This document shows positions 31,463 to 39,288 of a DNA stretch of 43,156 nt, piece after piece. The DNA lies in assembly GCF_001746365.1 (NCBI RefSeq), contig NZ_MJAJ01000046.1, forward strand, positions 28,100-71,255. The letters run 5' to 3'. Below the pieces are notes generated by a model that made no database searches, was not told the origin of the DNA, and was given only the letters and a program-made list of their open reading frames with translations. Origin of the DNA: Streptomyces sp. LUP30 (GTDB taxonomy: Bacteria > Actinomycetota > Actinomycetes > Streptomycetales > Streptomycetaceae). The translations under genes and the position numbers were made by a program. The stretch's first letter is position 1. The number at the start of each line of letters is the position of its first letter.

Positions 31463-31893
31463 GGACGACGACCCGGCCCGGCTTCTGGTGCGAGTGCTGG
31501 ACACAGCGACTCGACGAACGACGCCCGCCGGCGCTCTTCGGATCCTTCGACGCGTACTCGGCGGTCGAGGCGAACAACTGGATGGCGACGATCCTGCGCA
31601 CCATCTCACCGGCCCTGGACACGGCCGCCTCCCAAGAGGCGTGGACACGACTCCACGACGACCGCATCGACACGAGACGAGCCCTGCTGCGCCGGGAGCC
31701 GTGGACGGTGTCCATCACGCACATCAGCACATGCATCACATGGACAGTCCGCCCAGCACCTTTCCTCCCCTTGGCACACCGTCAGGGCGTCGAACTCCCG
31801 GCGTGCACATCGGGCTTCAAACCCATCACCGCTTCCGGGGAAGCAAGCTCACCAGGCCAGAGCGTCGGTCAGCGAAATCGCCCTCTTGGCTAG
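31456..31893 (+). CDS. Uncharacterised small protein downstream of the HATPase relic
   Basis: The GTG start at 31456 overlaps the HATPase stop. The protein (about 145 residues) begins VLRTTTRPGFWCECWTQRLD and continues PPALFGSFDAYSAVEANNWM, ILRTISPALDTAASQEAWTR. I recall similar small proteins encoded after HATPase genes in Streptomyces. The last 50 residues are low in predicted structure and may be out-of-frame extension after a lost stop. It may no longer be functional. Confidence 0.45.
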   Translation: MLRTTTRPGFWCECWTQRLDERRPPALFGSFDAYSAVEANNWMATILRTISPALDTAASQEAWTRLHDDRIDTRRALLRREPWTVSITHISTCITWTVRPAPFLPLAHRQGVELPACTSGFKPITASGEASSPGQSVGQRNRPLG

Positions 31894-31936
31894 AAGAGTC
31901 CACGGAGCTTTCCTAGTTGCAGGGGAGGGGTGACCG

Positions 31937-32392
31937 ATGGCAGACGAGTCCGACGTTCTGCTCGAACTCTTGAAGGGCCAGCGCGAGGAAGCTCGGCAGA
32001 TGGAGAACCAGCGGGCAGCACTGACCAACATCGTGATCGTCGTGACAGCCGCCACTCTGGGCTTCCTCACCCAACAGGGAGGCCTCAGGGCCTCCTCGCT
32101 GGGCCTGACCCTGCCCCTCTGCGCGTTGGGCACGTTCGGCGCGCTGGCGAGCGCCAAGTACGGCGAACGCTGGGCAGTCCACTCCGGCCTCGCCAAAAGG
32201 CTGCGTCATGAGCTGGGAGCACGACACCCAGGACTGCGGCTGCACGATCTCATCGCGGACAACCACGCAGAGCATCGAACCAAGTTCCCTCGGATACTCA
32301 AGCTCAAGATCTGGATTCTCTGGGTGGTACTCCACGCAGCCATAGGCGCCGGCGGCTTCCTCCTCAGCCTCTGGATTCTGGTCCGCCTCTGA
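31937..32392 (+). CDS. Three-helix membrane protein of unknown function
   Basis: The 151-residue protein has a charged N-terminal helix (DVLLELLKGQREEARQMENQ), a first hydrophobic stretch (LTNIVIVVTAATLGFLTQQG), a second (LGLTLPLCALGTFGALASAK), a 55-residue basic cytoplasmic linker (YGERWAVHSGLAKRLRHEL and following) and a final membrane helix (KIWILWVVLHAAIGAGGFLL). A strong GGGGAGGGG ribosome site precedes the ATG. The layout recalls small membrane effectors of nucleotide-signalling defence systems, but no family is assigned. Confidence 0.75.
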   Translation: MADESDVLLELLKGQREEARQMENQRAALTNIVIVVTAATLGFLTQQGGLRASSLGLTLPLCALGTFGALASAKYGERWAVHSGLAKRLRHELGARHPGLRLHDLIADNHAEHRTKFPRILKLKIWILWVVLHAAIGAGGFLLSLWILVRL

Positions 32393-32485
32393 TGCCAGCA
32401 GCCCAGCGGTGCTTGACTCTCTCGTCCGAGGACGATCAGGGCGATACGCTCACCGTCCCGCATCGGCGCGATCCGCCTCCTTGTG

Positions 32486-32929
32486 TCAGCCTCTGTCGGG
32501 GAGCACCTGGTGAGACCCGGTTTCGGAGGCGGGCGTGGTGTCTTTCCGGCCCGCCGGGAGCACGACTCGGTGCTTCGAGCGGGGTGTGCCGCCCGGTCCG
32601 CCTTGCGCAGGCACGGCTTTGGGGCTTGCCGCTCGTCCGGGCCCCGGGCGTCCGCTGGCCGTCCGCCGCACCACACCTCGGCAGAGGTGAGGCAGGAAGG
32701 TGTAGAAGCGGTCGGGAAGGAACACGGCGTCCGCGACGATCATCGCGCCGGAGAAGAGAGGCAGCCCCATCAGCACAGCGATGCCGATGTGCATGCCCAG
32801 CAGCATGGCGAGGACGGGATATTTGAGCCTTCCAAAGAGCACGAACGGGAAGGCCACCTGCAAGAGCACGGTCAGGTAACCGGCGACGGCGACCACGAGC
32901 GTGTGCTCGTCCACGAAGTGGTGCGGGCA
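32486..32929 (-). pseudogene. HTTM-domain protein, N-terminally truncated relic
   Basis: The frame carries the last third of an HTTM (horizontally transferred transmembrane) domain: EHTLVVAVAGYLTVLLQVAF, PFVLFGRLKYPVLAMLLGMH, IGIAVLMGLPLFSGAMIVAD, AVFLPDRFYTFL. Upstream homology stops near 32929 and a stop codon occurs at 32957-32959, so at least 200 residues are missing. It cannot encode a complete protein. The loss indicates a breakpoint inside the scar region. Confidence 0.7.
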
Positions 32930-33106
32930 TCGCGGAGTTGCCGCACCACGCCGAGTTCAGCAGCCCTACCCGCACCAAATGCCCGCAGTTCCCAAGCTGA
33001 GGGCCGCGGCACCGTTGGCACGGGTCGGCCGTCGCGGCGTGCTGGCTGAGCGGGCCGCACGTGTGTCGAGCTCCCGAGCATGAGTGGCCGGGCTAGCGTT
33101 GAGGTT

Positions 33107-33583
33107 ATGGCTGTCGACGTCCTCACCGAGACCGTGATCGCCCGTCCCTGTGCGGAGGTCGCCGCCTATGCCGGGGATCCGACCCATGCGCCGCACTGGT
33201 ACGCCAACATCGTCTCGGTTCGTTGGCGGACCTCGCCGCCGCTCGCCGTGGGCTCGAAGCTCGACTTCGCCGCCCGGTTCCTGGGGCGCACCCTGACCTA
33301 CACGTACGAAATCGTCGAGTACTCCCCCGAACGGCTCGTGATGCGCACCGAGCAGGGGCCGTTTCCCATGGAGACGACGTACACCTGGCAGCCGGTGGAC
33401 GCCGACCATACCCGGATGACGCTGCGCAACCGCGGCGAGCCATCGGGTTTCGCCAGAGTGAGCGCTCCGATGATGGCCGCGGCTGTGCGGCGAGCGAACG
33501 TCAAGGACCTGACAGCATTGAAAGCGCTGCTGGAAGGCGGCGACGCCACCGACGTCGGCCGACGCTCACCGGGCGACATCTGA
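33107..33583 (+). CDS. SRPBCC-family (START-like) protein
   Basis: The 158-residue protein has the helix-grip fold pattern of polyketide cyclase/SRPBCC proteins: LTETVIARPCAEVAAYAGDP, then ANIVSVRWRT, then a beta-rich middle (LTYTYEIVEYSPERLVMRTE, YTWQPVDADHTRMTLRNRGE) and a final long helix (VSAPMMAAAVRRANVKDLTA). It binds a hydrophobic ligand or acts as an aromatase/cyclase-like enzyme; nothing around it fixes the role. The ATG at 33107 follows GAGG. It is intact, unlike its neighbours in the scar region. Confidence 0.8.
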   Translation: MAVDVLTETVIARPCAEVAAYAGDPTHAPHWYANIVSVRWRTSPPLAVGSKLDFAARFLGRTLTYTYEIVEYSPERLVMRTEQGPFPMETTYTWQPVDADHTRMTLRNRGEPSGFARVSAPMMAAAVRRANVKDLTALKALLEGGDATDVGRRSPGDI

Positions 33584-33687
33584 CATCCACGGCTGACATC
33601 AACGAGGCCGGACGGCGGCGTACATCAGCATCTCTGCCCGACCGTCGCGTCAGAGGACAGCAGCCAGCGGAGCGGACGCTGATCGAA

Positions 33688-33729
33688 CTCCTAAAGCAGG
33701 AGTCGCAGGTTCGAAGCCTGCCGGGGCAC
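33688..33729. repeat. Decayed third att site
   Basis: This 42-bp stretch matches the 43-bp attL/attR core with three substitutions and one missing G. It shares the preceding GAA with attR but not with the tRNA gene. It looks like the attR of an older element inserted at the same tRNA. Confidence 0.8.
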
Positions 33730-34116
33730 AGCCGAAGGGTCAGATCAGGAGGGTTTCCTCCCAGGCTGCCCCCCCCCCCCCGTCGCCTCGGGGGTCGTGC
33801 CACACGCGTACCACTGCAGCTGCGTGCAGGCCCGGCCCACAAGTTCTCACCGTTCCGCTTCTACCGACGTGGCTTGCTCTGGTCGACGGCATGGCAGTGG
33901 GCAGTGTGACTGAGGCCGGCAGCGGGCCCGGCGAGGAACACGCGTGCGTGGTCCGGCGTGCCCGCCGTCGTGGCTGACTGCCGTCGGCTGAGGCTCAGAC
34001 ACTCCGGGGCGTTCAGCTCTGCCGAGGGACCTTCGAGGCAATAGACCGCGTCACACCCGTGCCAGATCCTGCGGGGAAGACTTCTGAGGGGCTGTGCCAG
34101 GGAACTCGATGACGGA

Positions 34117-34158
34117 ATCGGCCCCTGACCTGCCCAGAAGGGAAGGTCAGGGGCCGAT
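34117..34158 (-). terminator. Strong terminator of the secreted protein gene
   Basis: ATCGGCCCCTGACCT (34117-34131) pairs perfectly with AGGTCAGGGGCCGAT (34144-34158) around a 12-nt loop, 6 bp after the stop codon on the minus strand. Confidence 0.8.
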
Positions 34159-34164
34159 GGTGAC

Positions 34165-35013
34165 TCAGGCTCCCAGGTAGACCGGGGGCTTCTGGGCCTC
34201 GCCGTAGACGTGGCCGCTGAGGGTGCCGTCGGCGCCCAGGACGACCAGGGTGACGTCGTCCTGCTGGACGGACGGGCGGCCCTTGGCGTATTCGACGGAG
34301 AACGTGCCGTGGCCGGTGGTCAGCTGCGCCCCGTAGACGCCCGCGCGCTTGACGAGCTTCACCGTGGCGCCGTTGGCGAGCTTGTAGCGGCCGAGACGCG
34401 GGTTGGCGGCGGTCTTGGCCCCGGTCCAGGTGACGGTCGTGCCGTCGGGGTTCAGCACGAGCGTGCGGCTACCGAACAGGGCGGCGCCGGCGCGACCGTG
34501 CGCGTCGATGAACCGCACCAGCTTGCCGCTCTGGTACACGCGGGCCTGGTAGTGGCCGGCGGAGACCTTGAAGATCTGCGCGGCCGTACGGGAGTCGAGA
34601 CGCAGCGTGTGCACGAGCTTGCCGCTCTGCGTGCAGTCGGCTGACAGCACCGGGAAGGCCGTCGACTTCCAGGGGGTGGGGCCGCCCTCGCTGCGCTGCC
34701 CGAAGACGGGCTTGGCGCTGAGCACTCCGGTGATCCGCAGACCGCCGGCCAGGTCGACGGGCCTGCTCTGGTCGACGGTCGAGACGACGTGGCCCTTCTC
34801 GTCGAGGAGCTTGGCGGACGCGCCGCTGTCGGCGCTGTTGACCAGCTTGACCTTCCAGCCGCCGAAGGCGGAGGGGATGGTCTTGGTGGCGATGCAGGCG
34901 GTGCTCGTGGAGGACGCCGTGGTGGCGCCGGCGGCAGTGGCTGTCACCACAGAAGCGGTGGCCGTGCCCACGAGGGCGACGATGGCGAGTGCGGTACGAA
35001 GTGCGGTACGCAT
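34165..35013 (-). CDS. Secreted protein of unknown function
   Basis: The 282-residue protein starts with a classic Sec signal peptide (MRTALRTALAIVALVGTATA), likely cleaved after an Ala-rich segment near residue 30. The rest is beta-rich with repeated short strands (TIPSAFGGWKVKLVNSADSG, GTTVTWTGAKTAANPRLGRY, ATVKLVKRAGVYGAQLTTGH) and two Cys that could form a disulfide. No catalytic motif is recognised. The start at 35013 follows AGGAG; an upstream ATG would spoil the signal peptide. Confidence 0.72.
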   Translation of the reverse strand: MRTALRTALAIVALVGTATASVVTATAAGATTASSTSTACIATKTIPSAFGGWKVKLVNSADSGASAKLLDEKGHVVSTVDQSRPVDLAGGLRITGVLSAKPVFGQRSEGGPTPWKSTAFPVLSADCTQSGKLVHTLRLDSRTAAQIFKVSAGHYQARVYQSGKLVRFIDAHGRAGAALFGSRTLVLNPDGTTVTWTGAKTAANPRLGRYKLANGATVKLVKRAGVYGAQLTTGHGTFSVEYAKGRPSVQQDDVTLVVLGADGTLSGHVYGEAQKPPVYLGA

Positions 35014-35331
35014 GACGGCTCCTGGCGATGTGGCTTCTGCCGTGCCGGCCCCTTTGACCAGCGAGAACAACGCTATTGGGTCATGCGTGCCGGAACCGTC
35101 GGCCCCATGTCACAGGCATGTGACAGTGCGTCACCCATCGTATGCAGGGCAGTGGTTGACGTTCCGACAGGGGGGCTGAGGCCAGGGGGGTGGAGCGAGG
35201 CATGCGCGCGCGTAGTCGTTCGGCCACCGGTCCTCAGGGTTGGCTGTCGTCGGATGAGGCTCGTGCCACTGCCGCCCGGGGCGTCCGGCTCGACCACGCG
35301 GAAGCGCTCGGCGGCGACGAGGACGCCGTCG
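35014..35331. promoter_or_regulatory. Promoter region of the secreted protein gene
   Basis: The 318-bp gap contains the palindrome at 35108-35125 and a relatively AT-rich segment near 35070-35150. No gene is seen in it. Confidence 0.45.
35108..35134. promoter_or_regulatory. TGTCACA-N4-TGTGACA palindrome
   Basis: TGTCACA (35108-35114) and TGTGACA (35119-35125) are perfect inverted 7-mers. A further GTGAC-AGTGC-GTCAC palindrome overlaps at 35120-35134. The TGTGA/TCACA half-sites recall CRP/FNR-type operators, but the spacing differs. The site is 95-121 bp upstream of the secreted protein gene. Confidence 0.45.
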
Positions 35332-35883
35332 TCACGAGACTATGTAGCGGACCTGTTTCTGCGCGATGCCGTGCTGGTTCGCCCGTTCCTGCAGGGCTTT
35401 GATCAGGTCGGTCTGGTAGGCCGGGACCACGAAGGCCAGGGGCTCTGCGGCGCGGCGTGCGAGTTCGACGCGGTAGAGAGGGGTGAAGAGCACCGCTCCC
35501 GACGACCGCTTCAGCTCGGTCACCTCGCTCCAGGCCACCACGTCCCGCAGTCGGCCGAACAGGTCGGTGACGGCCAGGCCGCCGCCGTAGATGTGGCACC
35601 TGTTCATCCCGCGCCCCGCGGACAGCCTTCGCCACGCCAGCCTCAGGACGATCAGCGCGAGCAACAGGCCGGCCAGCACGACGCCCTTGAGGAACGCCGA
35701 ATCGGGCTTGGCGAAGACGACCATGCCGAGGGCGAACACGAGCACCACCAGAGCCCCCCGCCAGGCGAGTTGGCTGAGACCGCCCATCACTCCCGTGATC
35801 GCGTAGGTCCGACGGCCCCTCTCGTGCCCCAGCTCGTTCGCTCGCTCCTGCAGAGCGGCATGCCGCCCTTGGGACGATCCCAT
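35332..35883 (-). CDS. DUF6585-like membrane protein
   Basis: The 183-residue protein has two membrane helices (GALVVLVFALGMVVFAKPDS and LKGVVLAGLLLALIVLRLAW). A PH-like cytoplasmic beta domain follows (HIYGGGLAVTDLFGRLRDVV, AWSEVTELKRSSGAVLFTPL, YRVELARRAAEPLAFVVPAY). The YxGGLxxTDxxGRxxxVxWSEVxxL pattern is characteristic of DUF6585 proteins of Streptomyces as I remember them. The function is unknown. It is transcribed alone. Confidence 0.68.
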   Translation of the reverse strand: MGSSQGRHAALQERANELGHERGRRTYAITGVMGGLSQLAWRGALVVLVFALGMVVFAKPDSAFLKGVVLAGLLLALIVLRLAWRRLSAGRGMNRCHIYGGGLAVTDLFGRLRDVVAWSEVTELKRSSGAVLFTPLYRVELARRAAEPLAFVVPAYQTDLIKALQERANQHGIAQKQVRYIVS

Positions 35884-36023
35884 TCACGCTCCCCTCGGTG
35901 TCGGGCCGCCTGCGGCCGAAGACTGAACACCGTCGCACGCCCCGGTCGCGGACACATCGGGGAAATCACTGAGTTGTCCCCGCACTCGTACGGCGTCCTG
36001 CGCCTCACACGGCCCGAGAGCCC

Positions 36024-36053
36024 GCCCGGGCAGGGGTGAGCGGCTGCCCGGGC
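36024..36053 (-). terminator. Terminator of the sugar-binding protein gene
   Basis: GCCCGGGCAG (36024-36033) pairs perfectly with CTGCCCGGGC (36044-36053) around a 10-nt loop, 21 bp after the stop codon on the minus strand. It implies a monocistronic transcript. Confidence 0.7.
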
Positions 36054-36074
36054 TGCGTCCTGGCCGCTCCGCCG

Positions 36075-37172
36075 CTACCTGAGCTGCGCGTCCTTGTAGT
36101 AACCGCCCGCGACCAGGACGTACTCGTAGTTGCTCTTGTCGACGCTCGTCGGCTGGAGCAGGTGGGCCGGGACGGCCTTGACGCCGTTCTTGTAGGACCG
36201 CCTGTTGTTCACCTTCGGGGTCTTGCCGTTGAGTAGGTCGTCGACCATGTCAGCCGCCACCGAGGCGAGTTCACGGACGTCCTTGTAGATGGTCTGCGAC
36301 TGCTGGCCCGCGATGATCGACTTCACCGAGGGAAGTTCCGCGTCCTGGCCGGTGATGACCGGCAGCGGCTTGCTGCCGGAGCCGTAGCCGTCGTTCTTCA
36401 GCGCCGTCAGGACGCCGATGGAGATGCCGTCGTACGGCGACAGGACCGCGTCCACCTTCCTGTTCCGGTACGACTGCGACAGAACGACGTCCATGCGCCT
36501 CTTCGCGGTGGGGCCGTCCCAGCGCAGGGTGGTGACCTTGTCGAGCGCCGTCTGCCCGGACCGGACGACCAGTTGTCCGCTGTCGATGTACGGCTGCAGC
36601 AGATGCATCGAGCCGTCGAAGAAGAACTGGGTGTTGTTGTCGTCGGGGGAGCCGGCGAACAGTTCGATGTTGAACGGTCCCTTGCCCTTCTCCAGGCCGA
36701 GCTTGTCGATGATGTAGAGGGCCTGGAGCCGGCCGACCTGCTCGTTGTCGAAGGAGACGTAGTAGTCGACGTTCTGGGTGCCGAGGATGAGCCGGTCGTA
36801 GGAGATCACCGGGATCTTCGCCGCGGCGGCCTGCTGGAGTACGCCGCTCAGCGACTTGTTGTCGATGGCGGCGATGATCAGCGCGTCGACGCCCTCCTTG
36901 ACCAGCTTCTCGATCTGCGCGACCTGGGTCTTCGGGTTGTCCTCCCCGTAGACCAGCTTGGTGCCGTACCCCTTGGCCTTCAGGTCGTCGACGACGCTCT
37001 TTCCGTCGGTGAGCCAGCGTTGGGAGGCCTGGGTCGGCATGGCGATGCCGATGGTGGCGTCACCGGAGTGGGCCTTGCCGCCGCTCGCCGTGGTCTGTCC
37101 GCAGCCGGACAGGGTGAGAGCCAGGGAGGCGGCCCCGGCGAGGGTGGCGAGGGCGGCTCTTCGGTTGCGCAT
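36075..37172 (-). CDS. ChvE-like sugar-binding lipoprotein
   Basis: The 365-residue protein is a periplasmic-binding-protein family sugar receptor of the ChvE/multiple-monosaccharide type. It has a lipoprotein signal (TLAGAASLALTLSGC, lipid Cys24), then TIGIAMPTQASQRWLTDGKS, EGVDALIIAAIDNKSLSGVL, IPVISYDRLI and the conserved KPLPVITGQDAELPSVKSII hinge/ligand region. Homologues bind arabinose, xylose, galactose or glucose for ABC import. Cognate ATPase and permease genes are missing: the next gene downstream is unrelated and a terminator intervenes. It probably works with a permease encoded elsewhere. Its position near xylanase genes suggests a pentose ligand. Confidence 0.85.
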   Translation of the reverse strand: MRNRRAALATLAGAASLALTLSGCGQTTASGGKAHSGDATIGIAMPTQASQRWLTDGKSVVDDLKAKGYGTKLVYGEDNPKTQVAQIEKLVKEGVDALIIAAIDNKSLSGVLQQAAAAKIPVISYDRLILGTQNVDYYVSFDNEQVGRLQALYIIDKLGLEKGKGPFNIELFAGSPDDNNTQFFFDGSMHLLQPYIDSGQLVVRSGQTALDKVTTLRWDGPTAKRRMDVVLSQSYRNRKVDAVLSPYDGISIGVLTALKNDGYGSGSKPLPVITGQDAELPSVKSIIAGQQSQTIYKDVRELASVAADMVDDLLNGKTPKVNNRRSYKNGVKAVPAHLLQPTSVDKSNYEYVLVAGGYYKDAQLR

Positions 37173-38272
37173 GGTGATCGTTCCTTGTTCTTCTCGTCGT
37201 TGAGAGGAGGACGGCGTGCCGGGTGGCGGCAGGGGGACGGCGGGGACGACCGGGGCCGGGGAGGGTGGGTCGCGGTGGCGGGACAGCAGGTGGGTCGGAC
37301 GTGCTGTGCCACCGTTCCCGGACGGGTTCGGGGCCGCCCCTTGAGGGGACCGCGCGCACCGAGGGGTGCCGGGCGCCCTGGGCAGGCCGAACTTCAGGTG
37401 GGGGGAGGGACGCGCCGTGACGGATCCGCTGCGGGGGATCGAAGACGCGCACGGGGCTGCCGAGGTCGGCGGCGGCCGTGGTGTGCTCGCGCTTCACGGG
37501 CGGCGGACGGGCGGGGGGTCTCGCTGGAACGACCGGAGGTCGTGCCGGCCGGCTCTGTGCGCGAGCGGGCGCTCAAGCGCCTCGGGGCCGCGCGGATCGG
37601 CGGACGGCGCGTAGGTGCGGCCCGGCAGCCGACGTACGCCGACTCTCGTGGTCGCGTTGTCGGCATGCGCCTGTAAGCACGCCGGGGTGCGCCACGGTGC
37701 TCCGACCACGCGTGTGCTGATTCCGTTGGCGCGCAAGGCACTTGCCCTTCAACCGTTCGAAATACCGTCACATGGTCGGCATGTTGGCGTGACAGTAAGA
37801 GGGGTTGCGCATGGTGTCAACGGGACGAACGACAACAGTCCGAAAAGCAGTTCGCCGAACGGCCGAAAGAACGACTGAAGGAACGGCCGAAGGAACAGCA
37901 AAGGGAACGGTGAAGGGAACGACCAAGGTGAGCTAGGGGTGAGCCAGGGGTGGGCCAGGGGTGGGACGGAAGCGCCGAGGGCGAAGCAAGGCCGAACGGA
38001 AATGCTTCGAAACATTCGGGATTCTTGATCCAGTAAAAGGATCTTCACATCCTGAGCCTTGCTCATCATTGTTGATTGATTTGCCGTTCTCGCCGCACTG
38101 AACTGCGGAAACGTCTATACGCGGGAACGAATCCCTTTACGAATGTTTCGAAATCAATGCCGAAAGTATTGACAGTTGGCAGGGCCATACCAACACTGAC
38201 GGTCAATCCGAGGGGCCGGTCCCCGCCTGTCGGGCGGGATCGGCCTCATGAGGACGAGGAGGAAACACGTAC
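37173..38272. other. Long divergent intergenic region upstream of xlnB
   Basis: These 1,100 bp between the sugar-binding gene and the xylanase gene contain no convincing gene. Frames on the GC-rich left part are antisense artefacts. A direct-repeat tract of GAACGGCCGAAGGAAC-like units spans about 37850-37930. The right 270 bp are unusually AT-rich and hold the CGAA-N3-TTCG motifs and a TTGACA element (38169-38174). Confidence 0.55.
38008..38150. promoter_or_regulatory. Paired CGAA-N3-TTCG operators of the xylan genes
   Basis: CGAAACATTCG (38008-38018) and CGAATGTTTCG (38140-38150) are exact reverse complements of each other. Both fit the CGAA-N3-TTCG form seen upstream of Streptomyces xylanase and xylosidase genes (ROK/LacI-type xylan repressors such as BxlR). 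A TTGACA -35-like element follows at 38169-38174, about 100 bp before the xylanase start. Confidence 0.6.
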
Positions 38273-39250
38273 ATGAACGCACCCGCACGCTTCAGGCTGT
38301 TCCTCAGCGGCGTCTGCACCACGATCCTGGTCGCCCTCGCCGCGTTGACGTCGCCCGGCGTCGCGTACGCCGACACCGTCGTCACCACCAACCAGACCGG
38401 CACCAACAACGGTTACTACTACTCGTTCTGGACCGACTCGCCCGGTTCGGTGTCCATGAACCTGGGATCCGGCGGCTCCTACGGCACGTCCTGGCGCAAC
38501 ACCGGCAACTTCGTCGCCGGCAAGGGCTGGAGCAACGGCGGCCGCAGGAGCGTGACCTACTCGGGCTCCTTCAACCCGTCCGGCAACGCCTATCTGTCCC
38601 TGTACGGGTGGACGTCGAATCCGCTCGTCGAGTACTACATCGTCGACAACTGGGGCACCTACCGGCCCACGGGAACGTACAAGGGCACCGTCACCAGCGA
38701 CGGCGGTACGTACGACATCTACAAGACGACGCGGTACAACGCCCCCTCCGTCGAGGGCAACCGGACCTTCGACCAGTACTGGAGCGTGCGGCAGTCGAAG
38801 CGCACGGGTGGCACCATCACCACCGGAAACCACTTCGACGCCTGGGCCCGGGCCGGCATGCCGCTCGGCAGCTTCAACTACTACATGATCCTCGCGACCG
38901 AGGGCTACCAGAGCAGCGGAAGCTCCAACATCACCTTGGGCGACGGCGGTTCGGGCGGCGGCGGTGGCGGTGGCGGTGGGGGCGGTGCGTGTTCCGCGAC
39001 GCTCTCCGCCGGTCAGCAGTGGGGCGACCGGTACAACCTCAACGTCGCCGTCAGCGGATCCAGCAACTGGACCGTCACCATGAACATCCCCTCCCCCGCC
39101 AAGATCCTCTCCACCTGGAACACCACCGCCAGTTTCCCCAGCGCCCAAGTGCTGACCGCCAAACCCAACGGCAGCGGCAACACCTTCGGCGTCACCGTCC
39201 AACCCAACGGCAACTGGACCTGGCCCACCGTCTCCTGCAGCGCGAGCTGA
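38273..39250 (+). CDS. xlnB: GH11 endo-1,4-beta-xylanase with CBM2
   Basis: The 325-residue enzyme cleaves xylan. It has a long Sec/Tat-like signal peptide (RFRLFLSGVCTTILVALAAL) and a GH11 domain (about 35-225) with the nucleophile Glu120 (NPLVEYYIVDNWG) and acid/base Glu210 (ATEGYQSSG). A Gly-rich linker and a C-terminal CBM2 (about 238-325, with Trp-rich SNWTVTMNIPS and NGNWTWPTVSC) complete it. The organisation equals XlnB of S. lividans. A strong GAGGAGG ribosome site precedes the ATG. The CBM2 coding sequence is nearly identical to that of the next gene. Confidence 0.92.
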   Translation: MNAPARFRLFLSGVCTTILVALAALTSPGVAYADTVVTTNQTGTNNGYYYSFWTDSPGSVSMNLGSGGSYGTSWRNTGNFVAGKGWSNGGRRSVTYSGSFNPSGNAYLSLYGWTSNPLVEYYIVDNWGTYRPTGTYKGTVTSDGGTYDIYKTTRYNAPSVEGNRTFDQYWSVRQSKRTGGTITTGNHFDAWARAGMPLGSFNYYMILATEGYQSSGSSNITLGDGGSGGGGGGGGGGGACSATLSAGQQWGDRYNLNVAVSGSSNWTVTMNIPSPAKILSTWNTTASFPSAQVLTAKPNGSGNTFGVTVQPNGNWTWPTVSCSAS

Positions 39251-39251
39251 C
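38981..39251 (+). repeat. CBM2 direct repeat, copy 1
   Basis: This 271-bp stretch, covering the end of the linker and the CBM2 coding sequence of the xylanase gene through the stop codon, recurs at 40012-40282. Only one base differs (T at 39133, C at 40164). Confidence 0.95.
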
Positions 39252-39288
39252 TCCCGCACCCTCGCCTCAGGCTGGAGGAGCACTCCGT

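Larger units (their letters stand above)
33584..34164. other. Intergenic region with decayed att site and poly-C tract
   Basis: No gene is seen in these 581 bp. They hold the third att-like sequence (33688-33729), a run of 13 C (33769-33781) and the terminator at 34117-34158. Confidence 0.55.

Noticed and set aside
31210..33607. GACATCAACGAGG occurring at 31210-31222 and 33595-33607 near att copies two and three
   Set aside because: The shared stretch is only 13 bp, lies on opposite sides of the respective att copies, and flanks differ, so common origin is not supported.
36573..37676. A 367-codon plus-strand frame overlapping the sugar-binding protein gene
   Set aside because: It is antisense to a clear lipoprotein gene and shows no domain; the part beyond 37172 is also featureless.
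38248..39288. In-frame extension upstream of axeA through the xylanase gene
   Set aside because: It is an open shadow frame; the signal peptide and ribosome site place the axeA start at 39289.
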